From: Haliotis asinina
Lineage: Eukaryota; Mollusca; Gastropoda; Lepetellida; Haliotidae
Assembly (NCBI RefSeq): GCF_037392515.1
Contig: NC_090283.1
Span: 28,226,249-28,290,248, forward strand
Reading direction: 5' to 3'
Length of the DNA: 64,000 nucleotides
A program made the position numbers and the translations under genes. Positions 11,035-22,317 of the stretch are shown one piece after another; positions within the stretch are counted from its first letter, which is position 1; every line of letters starts with the position of its first letter. The notes under the pieces are model-generated. The model did not search any database, had not been told where the DNA came from, and worked only from the letters and a program-made list of their open reading frames with translations.

Positions 11035-11435
11035 GTTAAATTGTACACACTTGCCTGGCGATATTGTACACACTCGTCTGGCTATATTGTACACACTTGT
11101 CTGACTATATTGTACACACCTGTCATGATGTATTTATTGTACACACTTGTCTGGCTATATTGTACACGTTTCTCAGGATGTATTGTACACACTTGTCAGG
11201 ATGCATTGCACACACTTGTCAGGATGCATTGCACACACTTGTCTGGCTATATTGTACACGTTTGTCAGGATGTATTGTACACACTTGTCAGGATGTATTG
11301 TACACACTTGTCAGGATGTATTGTACACACTTGTCTGGCTATAGTGTACAAATTTGTCTGGCTATAGCGTACACACTTGTCTGGCTATAGTGTACACACC
11401 TGTCTGGCTATAGTGTACACACGTGTCAGGTTGCA
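11035..11435. repeat. 23-bp minisatellite, about 17 copies
   Basis: Units of 23 bp with core ATTGTACACACTTGTC and an alternating tail AGGATGT or TGGCTAT. As 23 is not a multiple of three, each frame cycles through a 23-residue pattern, which explains the overlapping open frames of 65-120 residues on the plus strand; they are not genes. Confidence 0.95.
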
Positions 11436-11680
11436 TTGTTCACGCTTGTTGGTTCACTCCGATTATTCATGTGGGACGATTCTCATTACACGTTCTATTC
11501 AGAACCGTTGTCGGGCACCGAGGTCGTAACCGCTTTGACATGTGAACTAGGATACAAACTAAAAGGATTTCGTCACACAAATACTTGATTACAAAAGGTA
11601 GAAAATTCTTGTTTGCTTGGAAAGCGGAATATTGTACTGATATGTCTATGGTTATCAAAATGAATGATACGTTAGGCTTA

Positions 11681-11946
11681 TTATATTTGGTTATAAAACG
11701 CACATTTGCTTAAAGGAGATAGCAACTGATCGCTCGGACAGGCTATTAACTGACACATATACTGTAGTGAGGGGGTGGTGTTATGGGGGTCTGTATACAA
11801 ATTGAACCCCGTACAGCTTCCGGAAATCGTGCATTCAGACGCACATGACATGGGTGTGGCCACTAGGACCTCTATCACAACTGCGCACTCACTCTTCATT
11901 TGTAGATGTCTTCTGTACTGCTGCCATATCACTCCATGGCCACCAG
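11681..11946 (-). CDS. gene A exon 3: PAN/Apple-like domain, last exon
   Basis: Last coding exon of a secreted chitin-binding/PAN protein. The acceptor is a pyrimidine-rich tract ending TATTTTAG; the exon is 266 bases, enters in phase 1 and ends at TAA. It encodes 87 residues with Cys in a PAN/Apple-like spacing: TPMSCASECTISGSCTGFNL, then a CQLIACPSDQ segment. PAN modules bind protein or sugar. The phase fits the donor of exon 2 (12989). It is clearly related to the exon at 22318-22583, which has exactly the same length. Confidence 0.75.
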
Positions 11947-12988
11947 CTAAAATACAGAAACAACGGTCTTTATTCAATGTGGGATCTTGTATGGCGCCAT
12001 ACAGATGAGAAGTAGGACTACTAAGACGTCTGATAAAGGTTGAAGGCGATAAAGTTAAATGGATACACAAATGAAATAACTGACTGAAGCTTTTATGGCT
12101 TTAATGGAAAGTCAGGAGACTGTAAACTGTATAATTATAACGCGTTATCACGGAGGTCTAGTTCGACTGATAGCGCTCTCTCAGAGTACTAACGGCCTGC
12201 TATGAGTTATCGCTATGCGTCCACTGCTCGAATACTGCGCTGACGCCCCGAACACATGTATGTAGGTAACGAGTTGCCCGGCTTGCTGGCCTGTCCTACA
12301 TTAATCATGGTGAAATGAAGGTGACAATGATGAGAATGCATTTATACCATTTGTATGGGGTAGCTTACAACGCACTTGCAAAGGCCATGCCAGTCATTGC
12401 CAACACTGATGGTTGTAGAAGAAGCGCTTGCTAAGGCAATGGCCACCGTGGCAGCTCTGAGAGCGTTGTACAAATCCGTGTTTACAAGCGCCGTAGACAG
12501 ACCATAAAGACGCGCATAGTCGTCACTGAGGACTCCGTGAGGTCTCCGTGCAAGCGCCACAGACTACGACTGCGCCCGTAACTGCGATCATGTGCGTACT
12601 TGGTGCGTGCCCGCAGAGCTCCTGGCTCTGTAGGAGACCTTACTATGGTAATACGTCGATTCTAAAGCGACCCATATTAAAGTGCGCGCCGCCGCATGGC
12701 GTTCTGTTTAGATCAGTTGGTATAGTGTATAATTAATGTATGTTGAAAAACGAGTCGCTTTGCCAGTGAAACAAATTTGAATGTATAAAACTGAAGAAAG
12801 GTCAAGCTGACTTTTAATGAATGTGCAAGGTTTGTATGTGCATCACATCTGGTCTTACATTTCCACAGCGGCAGTGACAATAGAAGAAGAATAAAAAATA
12901 TGCACTTGCGGCCGCGAGATGAAAAACATAGAAGTGAATACTGATATCATAAATCACAACGTCAGGTATATATGTGACCATTGCTCAC
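11947..12988. other. gene A intron 2
   Basis: Runs from donor GTGAGC (minus strand, 12988) to the TTTTAG acceptor beside 11946. It holds unrecognised frames (12342-12560 minus, 12548-12736 plus) with no domain I know. Confidence 0.6.
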
Positions 12989-13356
12989 GTTCAGTGTTTG
13001 TTGCTGCTGTAGTTCCGCTTGTTTCACTAACTGTACTTCCTGTTGTTTCGCTGACTGTACTTCCGGTTGTTTCACTGAATGCACTTCCGGTTGTCCCCGT
13101 ACTTGTGATAGCCGGCCCTGTAGTAGCTACACAGACTCCATTGACGACCTCCCCCGGGGATGAGTCGGGTACAGGGTTGGTTATGCAGGCTGTGTGAGGG
13201 AGGTTACATACACTGCCGTCATATACAGTACCAGGACCGCAGGTGAAGTGATGGGCCTCGCCAAATACACATCGATAGTAAGAGGCACTATCAGCAGGGT
13301 CACAGAAGTACGCTCCGTGTGCTCTGGATAGACAGAAGTCAGGATTGCAGGCCACG
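12989..13356 (-). CDS. gene A exon 2: chitin-binding (peritrophin-A/CBM14) domain plus Thr/Ser linker
   Basis: Core exon of a secreted protein. After a TTCAG acceptor (phase 2) it encodes a six-Cys chitin-binding type-2 domain: ACNPDFC, then YFCDPADSASYYRC, FTCGPGTVYDGSVC. A Pro-rich spacer follows, then a mucin-like linker with three ETTGSTVS-type octad repeats, likely O-glycosylated. The domain binds chitin in peritrophic matrices, cuticle and shell organic matrix. It leaves in phase 1 at donor GTGAGC, matching exon 3. Gene A as predicted is signal peptide, ChtBD2, linker, PAN-like domain, about 240 residues. Its closest relative in the window is exon 2 of gene B (44926-45383), whose linker is longer. 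A role in mucus, gut lining or shell matrix is an inference. There is no frameshift or stop. Confidence 0.85.
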
Positions 13357-13800
13357 CTGAATCACAAACAAGATGAACGTATTTATTTCAAGCACATAGT
13401 GCTTACCAGTTTACAATATCTCTCCCTCCCGATCCTTCCACAACGGTTAATCTGGGCCCCAAAACCCTCGTTAAACGAACTGTGCAACCGCGATTTCCTT
13501 TACAGTGGACAGTTAGCATTACAAGACTAATGGACATAAATTTGCCTTTCATTAGTAAGGGTCCCTAAGTGTTATAATACTTCAGCGGTTTACGGTTGCT
13601 AGAGAAATAGCAACATCCAATCGCTGTATTCGGGAAACAAAGCTTTGGAAGTTATGTAATACAATGAGGTTATTGCATAAATTATATGTTATAAAATACA
13701 TAGAGACAATCAAGGCAGCTAAAATCAATGCGAAAAACAACAGTTTGTAAAATGTTTTGTGACTATTGTATTAACGTCAAGAAGATGGAAGTAGACCAAC

Positions 13801-13886
13801 CTGGCAGGTATGAACGTTACAATAAGCACTGACAGTAGGGTCACTCTGTGGTCAAGGGCGATCCAACACTTCACAGACAAAATCAT
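13801..13886 (-). CDS. gene A exon 1: signal peptide
   Basis: A short first coding exon, too small for an ORF scan. The minus strand reads ATG for 28 codons, starting MILSVKCW and ending in the hydrophobic run VTLLSVLIVTFIPA, then a donor CCAG|GTTGGT. It leaves in phase 2, and the split codon AG|C gives Ser at the acceptor of exon 2, just before VACNPDFC. A shorter start at the inner GTG is not needed. The hydrophobic core and small residues before the domain indicate a secreted protein. Confidence 0.7.
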
Positions 13887-14169
13887 TCTGTAGACTGAAC
13901 GTTCACCTTTCTTGTTTGTGAACCGTCTTGTAGTGTCCGTAGTTGCCGTGTTGTACTGATGTTGTAGACGTCTTTGTTGTCGCTCACCCTGTGGCTAACG
14001 ACTGATGCACCATTGTCACAGGACAATGCTATTGGCTATAGATCGTATACAGCAGGAGCCACGCACTTGAGATGTAGACATATATCCACATAACAATGTC
14101 CTGTATGGATGTAAGCTATGCATGTAACATGTAATCATTTTTAAATACTCACGTCTTTAACATACACTA
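13887..14169. promoter_or_regulatory. probable 5' flank and promoter region of gene A
   Basis: Upstream of the gene A ATG on the minus strand. A faint resemblance to the flank of gene B near 46130-46160 is visible (an ACTGATGCA / CTGCTGATGCA block followed by similar bases), but no TATA box or start site can be fixed. Confidence 0.3.
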
Positions 14170-15490
14170 TTCAAAAAAAGAAACGCATACGTGATTTTGA
14201 GACTATTTACCTACGACAAAACAAATACATGTATACAAATTCTTTCCTTACGCCATGTTTGTGTAATAGTATCCATCTTCAACGCCCAAATGCCGCAATT
14301 TAACTTTTCAACTCTTTTAGAGGCGTTTTCCATGGAAAAGAGAAGATCATCATGACACGACTGATTCCCGCTAATTGAAACATAGGCCGCCTTGAAGCTG
14401 GGGAGTCGGAGTCGGCCCGAAATTTCCTCGTTCATAAGAACACCATAAGTCGCTTTTTGTATTGTTTGCTGCAGACCATTTCCGCCCAAGAGTACCAGAA
14501 AAATGGCCGTCATCGACTTAGCATCGAAGCCCAGGACCGCTACATCCGGGCTGCTCACTGGCGTCATCGTCTTGCCACAGCTGTGAAGACGGCACAACGC
14601 ATCCCTGGTTTGAGATGAAATTCCGACCAAACTGTCAAAGAGTTTGAGAGACTTCCATCGGCACTATCGGTTGCGGTGGTAACAGAGAACCAGAACCTTA
14701 GAAACTAGAGGCGAGTTTCTTTGATGAATCACGATTTCTTCTTCGCCGGCGAGATGGAAGACACCGTGTTTACTGTGGGAGAAATGAACGTTATTGCAGT
14801 CGACAGGTCCACAGATTCAGTGAAAATAGTGGTGTGGCATCCAGCACACAAAAATCTGATTTAGTGGTGATTCAGTTTGACAGCAAATCGGTACCTCACA
14901 TGCGTCCGATTTTCGACCGACGGAGGGAGGTGTTCCAGTAGTGAGTTAGTTTAGTTTTACGACGCACTCAGCAATATCCCAGCTATATGGCGGCGGTCTG
15001 TAAATGACCAGAAAATCCAGTGATCAACAACGTGAGCATCGATGTGCGCAACTGGGAACCGATGACGTGTCAACGAAGTCAGCGAGCCTGACCACCCAAT
15101 CCTGATAGTCGCCTCTTACAACAGGTACAGTCGCCTTTTATGGCAAGCATGGGTTGCTGAAGACCTATTCCATCCAGGACATTCACGGGTCTGATCCAGT
15201 ATGACAACGCTACTGCAAATACAGCAAGCGTCACGGTCCGCTACCTGACTAATTCTATCGTCATTGTCTTCCGACGGCCTTCCCGATCACCAGACCCAAA
15301 TCCGATAGAACACCTATGGGATGAACTCGATCGACCTGAACGTCAAACCATGCCTGTTGTGTAGGCAAACCCTTTGCCAATAGACGTCTAGATTTTCACT
15401 TACTTCGCACTGAAATTACGTGAAATAATTTCTCTTAAACGAACGTATTAAATTCTCAAATTTACTTAGGCATTGCTTTTTTAAAAAGAG
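14170..15490 (+). mobile_element. decayed Tc1/mariner-type DNA transposon split by a SINE
   Basis: Plain DNA transposon remains on the plus strand. The start CACTATTCAAAAAAAGAAAC near 14168 resembles a Tc1-like terminal repeat. Translation gives helix-turn-helix-side text (EAQDRYIRAAHWRHRLATA, then RIPGLR followed by an in-frame stop and NSDQTV), a middle part with DGRHRVYCG-like text, and, after the SINE at 14938-15190, the catalytic-end signature SPDPNPIEHLWDELDR near 15290-15340. Several stops and frame changes separate these parts, so the transposase is dead. The right terminal repeat was not identified, so the right limit is approximate. Confidence 0.75.
14938..15190 (+). mobile_element. 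SINE-like family 1, nearly full, inside the Tc1-like element
   Basis: Begins GTGAGTTAGTTTAGTTTTAC, continues GCAATATCCCAGCTATATGG, GGTCTGTAAATGACC, ATCAACAACGTGAGCATCGA, AGCCTGACCACCCAATCC, AAGCATGGGTTGCTGAAGAC, and ends with ACATTCACGGGT. It interrupts the transposase remnant, so it is the younger insertion. Confidence 0.85.
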
Positions 15491-16861
15491 TATTTTAATG
15501 TTTCTCACACTGGCCTAATTTAAATTTAATGAATTTAAGAGTCGACTGAAGATAAACTGAAGAAGGGTCACTTCAGCTTTCTGGATATATGAGTCTATTT
15601 AGACCATTGTACCGTTACTCTTTCTTTCGCCACGTATATTCATTGAAGAGTTCTTCAAAATACGTTGTACAAAAAACAATTACTACAACCTCGTGAAAAT
15701 ACCGCCTCCTTTGCCATAATGACACGTCTTCAGTACGAACTCTCTTTCACAAATATTTTACTTTCTTTTGTGCGTCAACTCTTGTTCCACGGTTTACTGT
15801 TCAGCGGCTATTTGTGATACTGGAGCTTGTCTGTCGAATTATGTCATTAACTATTAGCTGTCGTGATCATAAAGGTGATATCGCTTACATTTTTTGTCAG
15901 ACGCATCTTCAAACAGTGCATAAGATGGAAACCACACAATAACTTGTCATCTTACGACCTGCTTTTAAAACGCTAATGCACAAATGAATCCTATTTGAAT
16001 CCCACATGGACATATATACATAGTTGTAACACAACAGCAGATTCAAATTGTAACGATAAAATTGAATGGGAGGGTGGGTGGGATATTTGCCTAAATATTT
16101 TACTGCCCCTGGCCTTGACTCTTTAGCTGGCACCATGTGCTAAGTTAAAGAACTTTAGAGTTACCCGCCCTTCCTTGCCCATTACATCGACAAGACGTTA
16201 ACGTCCCACCGCGAGGATCTAGATTACCTAGAGCTATAAGAGTTGTCTCCCCGTAATCATACAGATCAGAAATTTGTCAGCTCTAAGTCGATAACAGAAT
16301 TTATCCCTTAATTGGATACATTTTATTAGTTGAACGTTGATTTTTATACTTAAGTAAATGTAGAGTTTGTCTAATTACTTTGCCCCAAATTCTAACCGAT
16401 TCGGCAATTGTGCTGTATATTTGTGTATTTTATCTAGTTTGAGAGTTTCAACGCGGGACGCATGCGTATATGTGCTCCCTTCTCTCAACACGGCGATAAA
16501 ATGATCTGTTCACCAGTGTTGTCTGCACTAAGTCGACAATTACTGTTCTCACTTTTTCAAAGTGCTTCATAATTTTCTTTATAATTATCGGCCATTGTGC
16601 AGCATGAAACACCTAAATGTAGAGCTGTGGTGATGATATCTGAGCGTTGTGCCAGCTTCAAGTCTTTTATGATCTAGTAGTCTAGACGCGTAGGGTGCGA
16701 GAATTTGCCATGCAGAGTTGCGTCCCTTATGCCTGTAGGCTCCGTGACCTAAGCTTTCACGCACGTTTTCCTGGGTCGTAGCTACCATAATTGTAACCAT
16801 AATTTGAAGCCGTCATATCATATCAAGCTCACACTCCGTCATATATCCGATATACACTTTA
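15491..16861. other. no recognised gene
   Basis: Unique-looking sequence. Frames at 15909-16136 and 16585-16800 (minus) have no recognisable domain. Confidence 0.4.
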
Positions 16862-17035
16862 TAGCGGTCGGTGGGGTAGCCTACTGGTTAAAGCGTTCGC
16901 TCGTCACGCTGAAGTGTGGTGTTCCATTCCCCACACGGTCACAATGTGTGGAACCCGTTTCTGACATCTGCCGTCATGTGGCTGGATTTGTTCAAAAGGT
17001 GGCGTAACACTAAACTCACACACTCACTCTCTAAA
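16862..17035 (+). mobile_element. tRNA-headed SINE (family 2)
   Basis: Head GGTGGGGTAGCCTACTGGTT with AAAGCGTTCGCTCGTCACGC, a decayed B-box region near TTCCATTCCCC, body TCACAATGTGTGGAACCCG, and tail GGCGTAACACTAAACTC plus (ACTC)n. It lies in the same orientation as the copy at 7117. Confidence 0.85.
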
Positions 17036-17389
17036 GCGGCTTTAAGCCCATTTCATACACACGTATGTGTATTCGCTGATTCACAAACATATATTCTAGA
17101 TTTCAGTGATTACCGCGTGGGTGATATTTGCCTAGCAAAATAGACAACCGTTTGAATCATTGCACTTGTCATGCTGGGACCTTGAAATTTACATGAAAAC
17201 AATCCTGCCATCTACCAGCGACCATATAATAGAATACATATCTATAATCTAGTATATGGACTCTTTTTCAACATAGTGCTTTCTAGACCCGTTGGTATGA
17301 ATGGCACCAATTTCTGACGCTACCGGAATGGAAAATTGATATGTGTATTTTCGACGTTATATGGTGTAAATGAGCTTTCACGGGCCTAT

Positions 17390-17500
17390 GTTCAACGTGG
17401 AGCCAGTACAACAAAACGTGGAGCCAGTACAACAAAACGTGGAGCCAGTACAACAAAACGTGGAGCCAGTACAACAAAACGTGGACCCAGCACACCAAAG
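17390..17500. repeat. 21-bp minisatellite, about 5 copies
   Basis: The unit is CGTGGAGCCAGTACAACAAA plus one A. The 21-bp period keeps frames open on both strands (RGASTTK repeats on plus); not a gene. Confidence 0.9.
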
Positions 17501-17702
17501 TGGAATCGGCGCTTGAGGTGTTGTACTGTATGACTAGCTCGGGTGGAACGGGGTTAGCGGAGGACATCTAAAGATATAGATAGGGTGAGCATGTGAGAAT
17601 TGTGTTACTCCGTTTGATCTGTAGTAGATTATATAATTGTTAAATATTGGGGAAACGTTAGGTATTTAATCTTGACGGACCTTCCTGGCCATCCGTTAGG
17701 GA

Positions 17703-17940
17703 GAGTGAGTGAGTGAATGAGTTTTACGCTAACTCAGCAATATTCCAGCTACATGGTCTGTAAATAATCGAGACTTTACCAGCCATTCCAGTGATCAATA
17801 GCATGAACATCTACGATCTACGGGAAACGATGACATGCATCAACCAAGTCAGTGAGCCGGACGAACCGATCCCCTTAGTCACCTCGTACGACAAGCATTG
17901 GTTACTTGAGACCAGTTCTAACCCGGATCTTCACGTTATG
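17703..17940 (+). mobile_element. SINE-like family 1 copy
   Basis: Opens with GAGTGAGTGAGTGAATGAGT, then CTCAGCAATATTCCAGCTAC, TGGTCTGTAAATAATCGAGA, TCCAGTGATCAATAGCATGA, GATGACATGCATCAACCAAG, ACGACAAGCATTGGTTAC and CCCGGATCTTCACG. It appears to belong to a subfamily (GCATTGGTTACTTGAGACC) shared with the copy at 6640. Confidence 0.85.
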
Positions 17941-18905
17941 TTCGGAAGAAGCAGTGAAATGCCTTTGTGTCTTGTGTTCCGGAAATCCGAGTCCCAGCAC
18001 CACCGTAAAATGGTGTTACAGAAAGAATCCAACGTCATCAGCCGAAGGTTTCCAGTGAAATATTCCCGTTCTTTCAATACTCAATAATACCCGGAAATTG
18101 GCCAACACATGATGTTTATAGACATTTTAAACAAATGTACTTGTGTACATCGAGTACGGGTACAGTAGTGAAGTGTCATCAGCCGGCCGTCTCAGCTGGT
18201 TCCCATGGTAGCATCTAGAGTTGCTCATTGTCACGTCATTCTAACTGTACGTCACAATATGATTTGAATGACGTCACCACTGTTGATGACACAACAAAAC
18301 AATTGTTTGTGTAATTTCTACGTGTCAGTACGCAGTTTCCGGGAATCTAATACCATTTGATCCACACTCCGGCGCAACGACGACTTAACATAACAAATCT
18401 GGGTAGGAGCGTGCACGTGATAATGTTTTTCAACCAATCAGATTACAGAACACAGTGACCTTTGGTTTATAATAACTCATACACTTATACTGAAACAGAC
18501 ACAGTGGGGTACAAGACAGGTGGAGTGTATGGTTCAGGCGCTACCGGGGAAAATAATACCGGATTATTTCTTAGGAGTGAATAGGAACAGAGGAGACATA
18601 CATTTGAATGTTCAATGAGAACGGTTGAAAATAATATTCCTTATCAGATGAAAACTTGGTGTATACATCAAGTGTGGAGAAAAGAGTTTGTATGTTACCA
18701 AAGTTGAATCATGACAGGTGGAGTCTGCATAACTGACATGTCCTTGACAGACGGGGAAGTGTACTCATAACGAGTATATGGTCTTGTTTATTGAAACAAA
18801 CCCGACATTAGTTCCTAATACAAGACACTAACACAAGAATCTTTGAAGACACATGTAAATGTCCAGCGTTGTTGATGTAAACTGTCCATGCTACATGTTA
18901 ATTAA
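17941..18905. other. no recognised feature
   Basis: No recognisable protein or repeat. Confidence 0.4.
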
Positions 18906-19075
18906 TTAATATTAAATCTGTGGTCGATATAAGCCTATTACTGCCACTGTTCCAGTGTAAAGAGAGTCAGTGGAGAGATATTTACCATCCTGTGTAGACG
19001 TGAGTCTATTAATATTTAATATGTGGTCGATATAAGAATATTTCTGCCATTGTTCCAGTGTAAAGAGAGATATTT
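18906..19075. repeat. tandem duplication of about 103 bp
   Basis: ATTAAATCTGTGGTCGATAT near 18911 recurs as TTTAATATGTGGTCGATATA near 19016, and both are followed by CTGCCA(C/T)TGTTCCAGTGTAA and AGAGAG. Only two copies are present. Confidence 0.8.
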
Positions 19076-19223
19076 TCTTACTAATGATTTACCGAGCTTT
19101 CTAAGGTGTTTCGGCGAAAGATCAAAGGCGCCGACAATACTTAGAGGGTATTGAATACGGCATCTTAGAAAAGAAATACAGTTCGCTCTACCACCATGTA
19201 TAGTGTAATAAAGCCCACTTTCG

Positions 19224-19292
19224 CCCTGAACTATTACAGTTAAAGCACGAGGACGCTCGCGTCCGAGTGCTTTAACGTTATAATAGTTCGGG
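19224..19292. repeat. imperfect 69-bp palindrome
   Basis: The left arm (CCTGAACTATTACAGTTAAA, then GCACGAGGACGC) pairs with the right arm (GCGTCCGAGTGCTTTAAC, then a TAATAGTTCGGG end) with a few mismatches and almost no loop. It is probably a small fold-back repeat. Confidence 0.75.
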
Positions 19293-19330
19293 TGTCGCGT
19301 TTTAGTGAATTCTTGCATATCTTAGATAGG

Positions 19331-19487
19331 GCGACAATGCGACAACGCGACATATTTTGACCTTGAAAAGTGTCGCTATGTTGCGTGTCGCACTTTGGAG
19401 GAACAGAGAAAATGTTATTCTAAACGCTACACGCGACATCGCGACAATGCGACAAACAGGCGAAATGTCGCGTTGTCGCATTGTCGC
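19331..19487. mobile_element. short MITE-like element with perfect 22-bp inverted ends
   Basis: The left end at 19331-19352 (GCGACAATGCGACAACGCG and three more bases) is exactly complementary to the right end at 19466-19487. A third copy of the GCGACAATGCGACA core lies inside at about 19441-19454. The open frames on both strands follow from the repeat and have no domain. Confidence 0.75.
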
Positions 19488-19599
19488 GCTTTGGTTAATT
19501 TTTGCCTCATTTTGCTTGTTTTTGAGAGGGACAACGCGACAATGTCCCTTCTCGGATTCCATAGGAATCTGTATAAGAGCGTTGCATCACCTGAATAAA

Positions 19600-20252
19600 G
19601 AAGTTAAAACAGAGTGATTGTATATATTGTTGAATCAAATCTGTCAGGACAAGGACATGTAAACTTGACGTGCAGAATAAAGCGTTCTCAAATCATTCGA
19701 CATCAACTTTTAATGACGACCCTCTTGACTGTTTATTGAAATATCCGTTTATGTTTGCATGTAAATTATTTTTTTTTATGTGCAAAGGGTCATGCTTGAC
19801 TCTATTAGTTATTGCAAGCTGTTTCACTCAAAGACGAAACGATTAACCAATGCCGCACAACGACAGAGCATAAGCAAGACGTGAACATGTTTGGATAGAT
19901 ACTATTGACCTTGACTACGGTGGTCTCTGAGAAACATATCATGACAAGGCCACCGTGGTCATGCTTATGAACTGCCAGTCAATGATATTGGAGATGTCAG
20001 TTATTTTAGATGTCAAGACACAATGTGATCTTTACCTTCAGTTTTCGCCAGTCACATACATGTTTTTACAAATTTTACAAGTTTCAGGATGTAATGTCCA
20101 TCAAACTAGCCTAATATTTGACACAACTTTGACAAAGGTGGTGAAGTAATCATGAAGTAGATAGTATCATAACTCATAGAAACACGCATCACTGTTCATG
20201 AATAATTACTAATCACGTTTATGATTACACGATGCCACTTAGAAAGTGGTCA
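19600..20252. other. no recognised feature
   Basis: AT-rich unique sequence; the frame at 19955-20149 plus is not recognisable. Confidence 0.4.
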
Positions 20253-20553
20253 AATGCAACATATGTCATATTTGGGATTTCACTTTCATAGTAAAGTACA
20301 AATTCTAGTACTTTTTTCGGTTGAGTCCCATCCGGGATTCGAACCCGCACCCTCAGAGTCAGGCACCTAATCGCCAGCACACAAAATCAGCGCGGTGGTT
20401 GAGCGGGCTAGGCGGCTGACTTTGTGTGCTGGCGATTAGGTGCCTGACTCTGAGGGTGCGGGTTCGAATCCCGGATGGGACTCAACCGAAAAAAGTACTA
20501 GAATTTGTACTTTACTATGAAAGTGAAATCCCAAATATGACATATGTTGCATT
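20253..20553. mobile_element. fold-back element: 139-bp near-perfect inverted repeat with a tRNA-like core
   Basis: Arms 20253-20391 and 20415-20553 pair as reverse complements with one mismatch found where I checked base by base, around a 23-base centre. Each arm carries a B-box-like GGTTCGAATCCC, in opposite orientations. Read on plus, the centre and right arm look like a type II tRNA head: TGGTTGAGCGGG (A-box-like), then the B box about 60 bases on. A decayed relative lies at 6302-6515. The transcript would form one very long hairpin. Family not known to me. Confidence 0.85.
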
Positions 20554-21128
20554 AATCACGTTTAGCCTACTAGTTAACAAATTCAATGACCGCCTTATAA
20601 GGTCGTCATCAAGAAATTGATGTCATCGAAGCAAAAACCAGAATGGAATGTGATACAAAAGAACATAAATTTCGGGAACTAAATTACTTTCGCGTGGTCT
20701 TGTCAGGTCGATATAACAAAAGGATGTATTTTTTTTCACCCCGAATAGCTATATGACAGTATCTGCTACCAAATATAGTTTTGAGTACATACATAAACCA
20801 CATGCCGGTGATGAATCAGGAATATACGATTCTCAAAAGTTTGTCATCGGTACTGTCTTTGTCTGAATTCACCTTTTGGTTTGCAAAAATATACCCCAAG
20901 GTAATATGGCCACCCTTTTTACATATAATCACTGTGTGTCCATGTAATATTCACAAATGCTCTAAAACAAATAGGAATAGTGGCCGACGACCAAACGTCT
21001 ACATGAAGAAGCGTTCAACAGAACCGTAATATTACACTCACGTTTGTACTGAATCGCTTTAACGCACGCTACATGAAATGTACGTGAATCATTAAATTGT
21101 GTATCACTCCAATCTGAAGCCTGTGTGT
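20554..21128. other. no recognised feature
   Basis: No recognisable protein, RNA or repeat. Confidence 0.4.
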
Positions 21129-21274
<146 letters not shown>

Positions 21275-21278
21275 TTGA

Positions 21279-21495
21279 CATATTGTAGTCCTGAGTGGAG
21301 TAGTTCCTGCCTGTTAAGATTGCTACATTACAGTACTGACAGGAGTAGTTTTTGCTTGTTAACATTGAGGATTATAGTGCTGAGGGGAGCAGCTCTTGCT
21401 TGTTAGCATATTGCAGTGCTGAGAGGAGTAGTTCCTTCTTGCTAACTTTGAGGGATTGTATTGCTGAGGGGAGTAGTTCCTGCTTGTTGATATTG
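21279..21495. repeat. degenerate tandem repeat, about 45-50 bp unit, 4-5 copies
   Basis: Recurring ATTGTAGT-like or ATTACAGT-like block, then GCTGAGGGGAGTAGTTCCTG and CTTGTTAACATTG variants, between the CA run and a SINE. Confidence 0.75.
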
Positions 21496-21670
21496 TAAAT
21501 AATCGATACTTTACCAGACAATCATGTGATCAAAAGCATGAACATCTATCTAAGAAGTTGGTATATGATGACGTGTCAGCCACGTCAGCGGCCATGGCCA
21601 CCCTCTCCTGTTCGTCCTTCTTCCGACATAGCATAGTTGCTGAAGACCAGATCCTACCCAGATCTTCTCG
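21485..21670 (+). mobile_element. SINE-like family 1 fragment
   Basis: TTGTAAATAATCGATACTTT, CCAGACAATCATGTGATCAA, AGCATGAACATCTATCTA, GATGACGTGTCAGCCACGTC and a TTGCTGAAGACCAGATCC block follow family 1 order; the 5' head is missing. Confidence 0.75.
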
Positions 21671-22317
21671 AGTGGAAGCAATGAACGACATAACATCATG
21701 GCTGTACTAGAAGCTTTGCTAAAACTCTTAGTCAGTTCCCTTGTTTTTACTTTGACCATCAAACGAACAGGAATTCCGAGTCATGCCCAGAAAGAAAAGA
21801 TTGTGGATGCTTCCTTATTGCCTGAAAGTCTTCCAGAACTTCTCCTTTGTTGTGTGTGACAAGGTCCATCATCTCATTTATTAACAACTGGCCTCTCGTT
21901 GGGGAATCACAGTTAGGAATGTGCTACTTTTGGTATTTGTGTATGTACATGCTCTCATAAGGTAACCTTGTTATAGCATAGTAACCACGAAATTCAATAT
22001 ATCTGAGGAACTGTATACGTAGACGATGTTATGACATAATCAATGTCGGCTTATATATCCATACATCGGACATGTTTTGTTGATTGTTATATTGTTATGT
22101 TGATAGGCAGAGACCATTGGTCATAGTTATATAAACGATTCATGTAAATCAAGGTGTCATTGAACATAAAAACATGTTTGCTGCTTTGGTGTGCATACTT
22201 TGACGCTTAATTCGTTCTCTTTAGTCACCAACACAATCATCTTCTTGTGTCAGGTCCTTTCCCTATCCAACAAAACACCGCTTACCACTTGGCGCTATCT
22301 GTAAAACAGCGATTGTT
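21671..22317. other. no recognised gene; 3' flank of gene B
   Basis: No recognisable protein. It follows the stop of the gene B last exon on the minus strand; no clear polyadenylation signal was found. Confidence 0.4.

Noticed and set aside
11005-11390. Cys/His/Thr-rich open frames
   Set aside because: Caused by a 23-bp minisatellite cycling through the frames.
12342-12736. Extra exons inside gene A intron 2
   Set aside because: Frames lack known domains, and the exon 2 and exon 3 phases fit each other without them.
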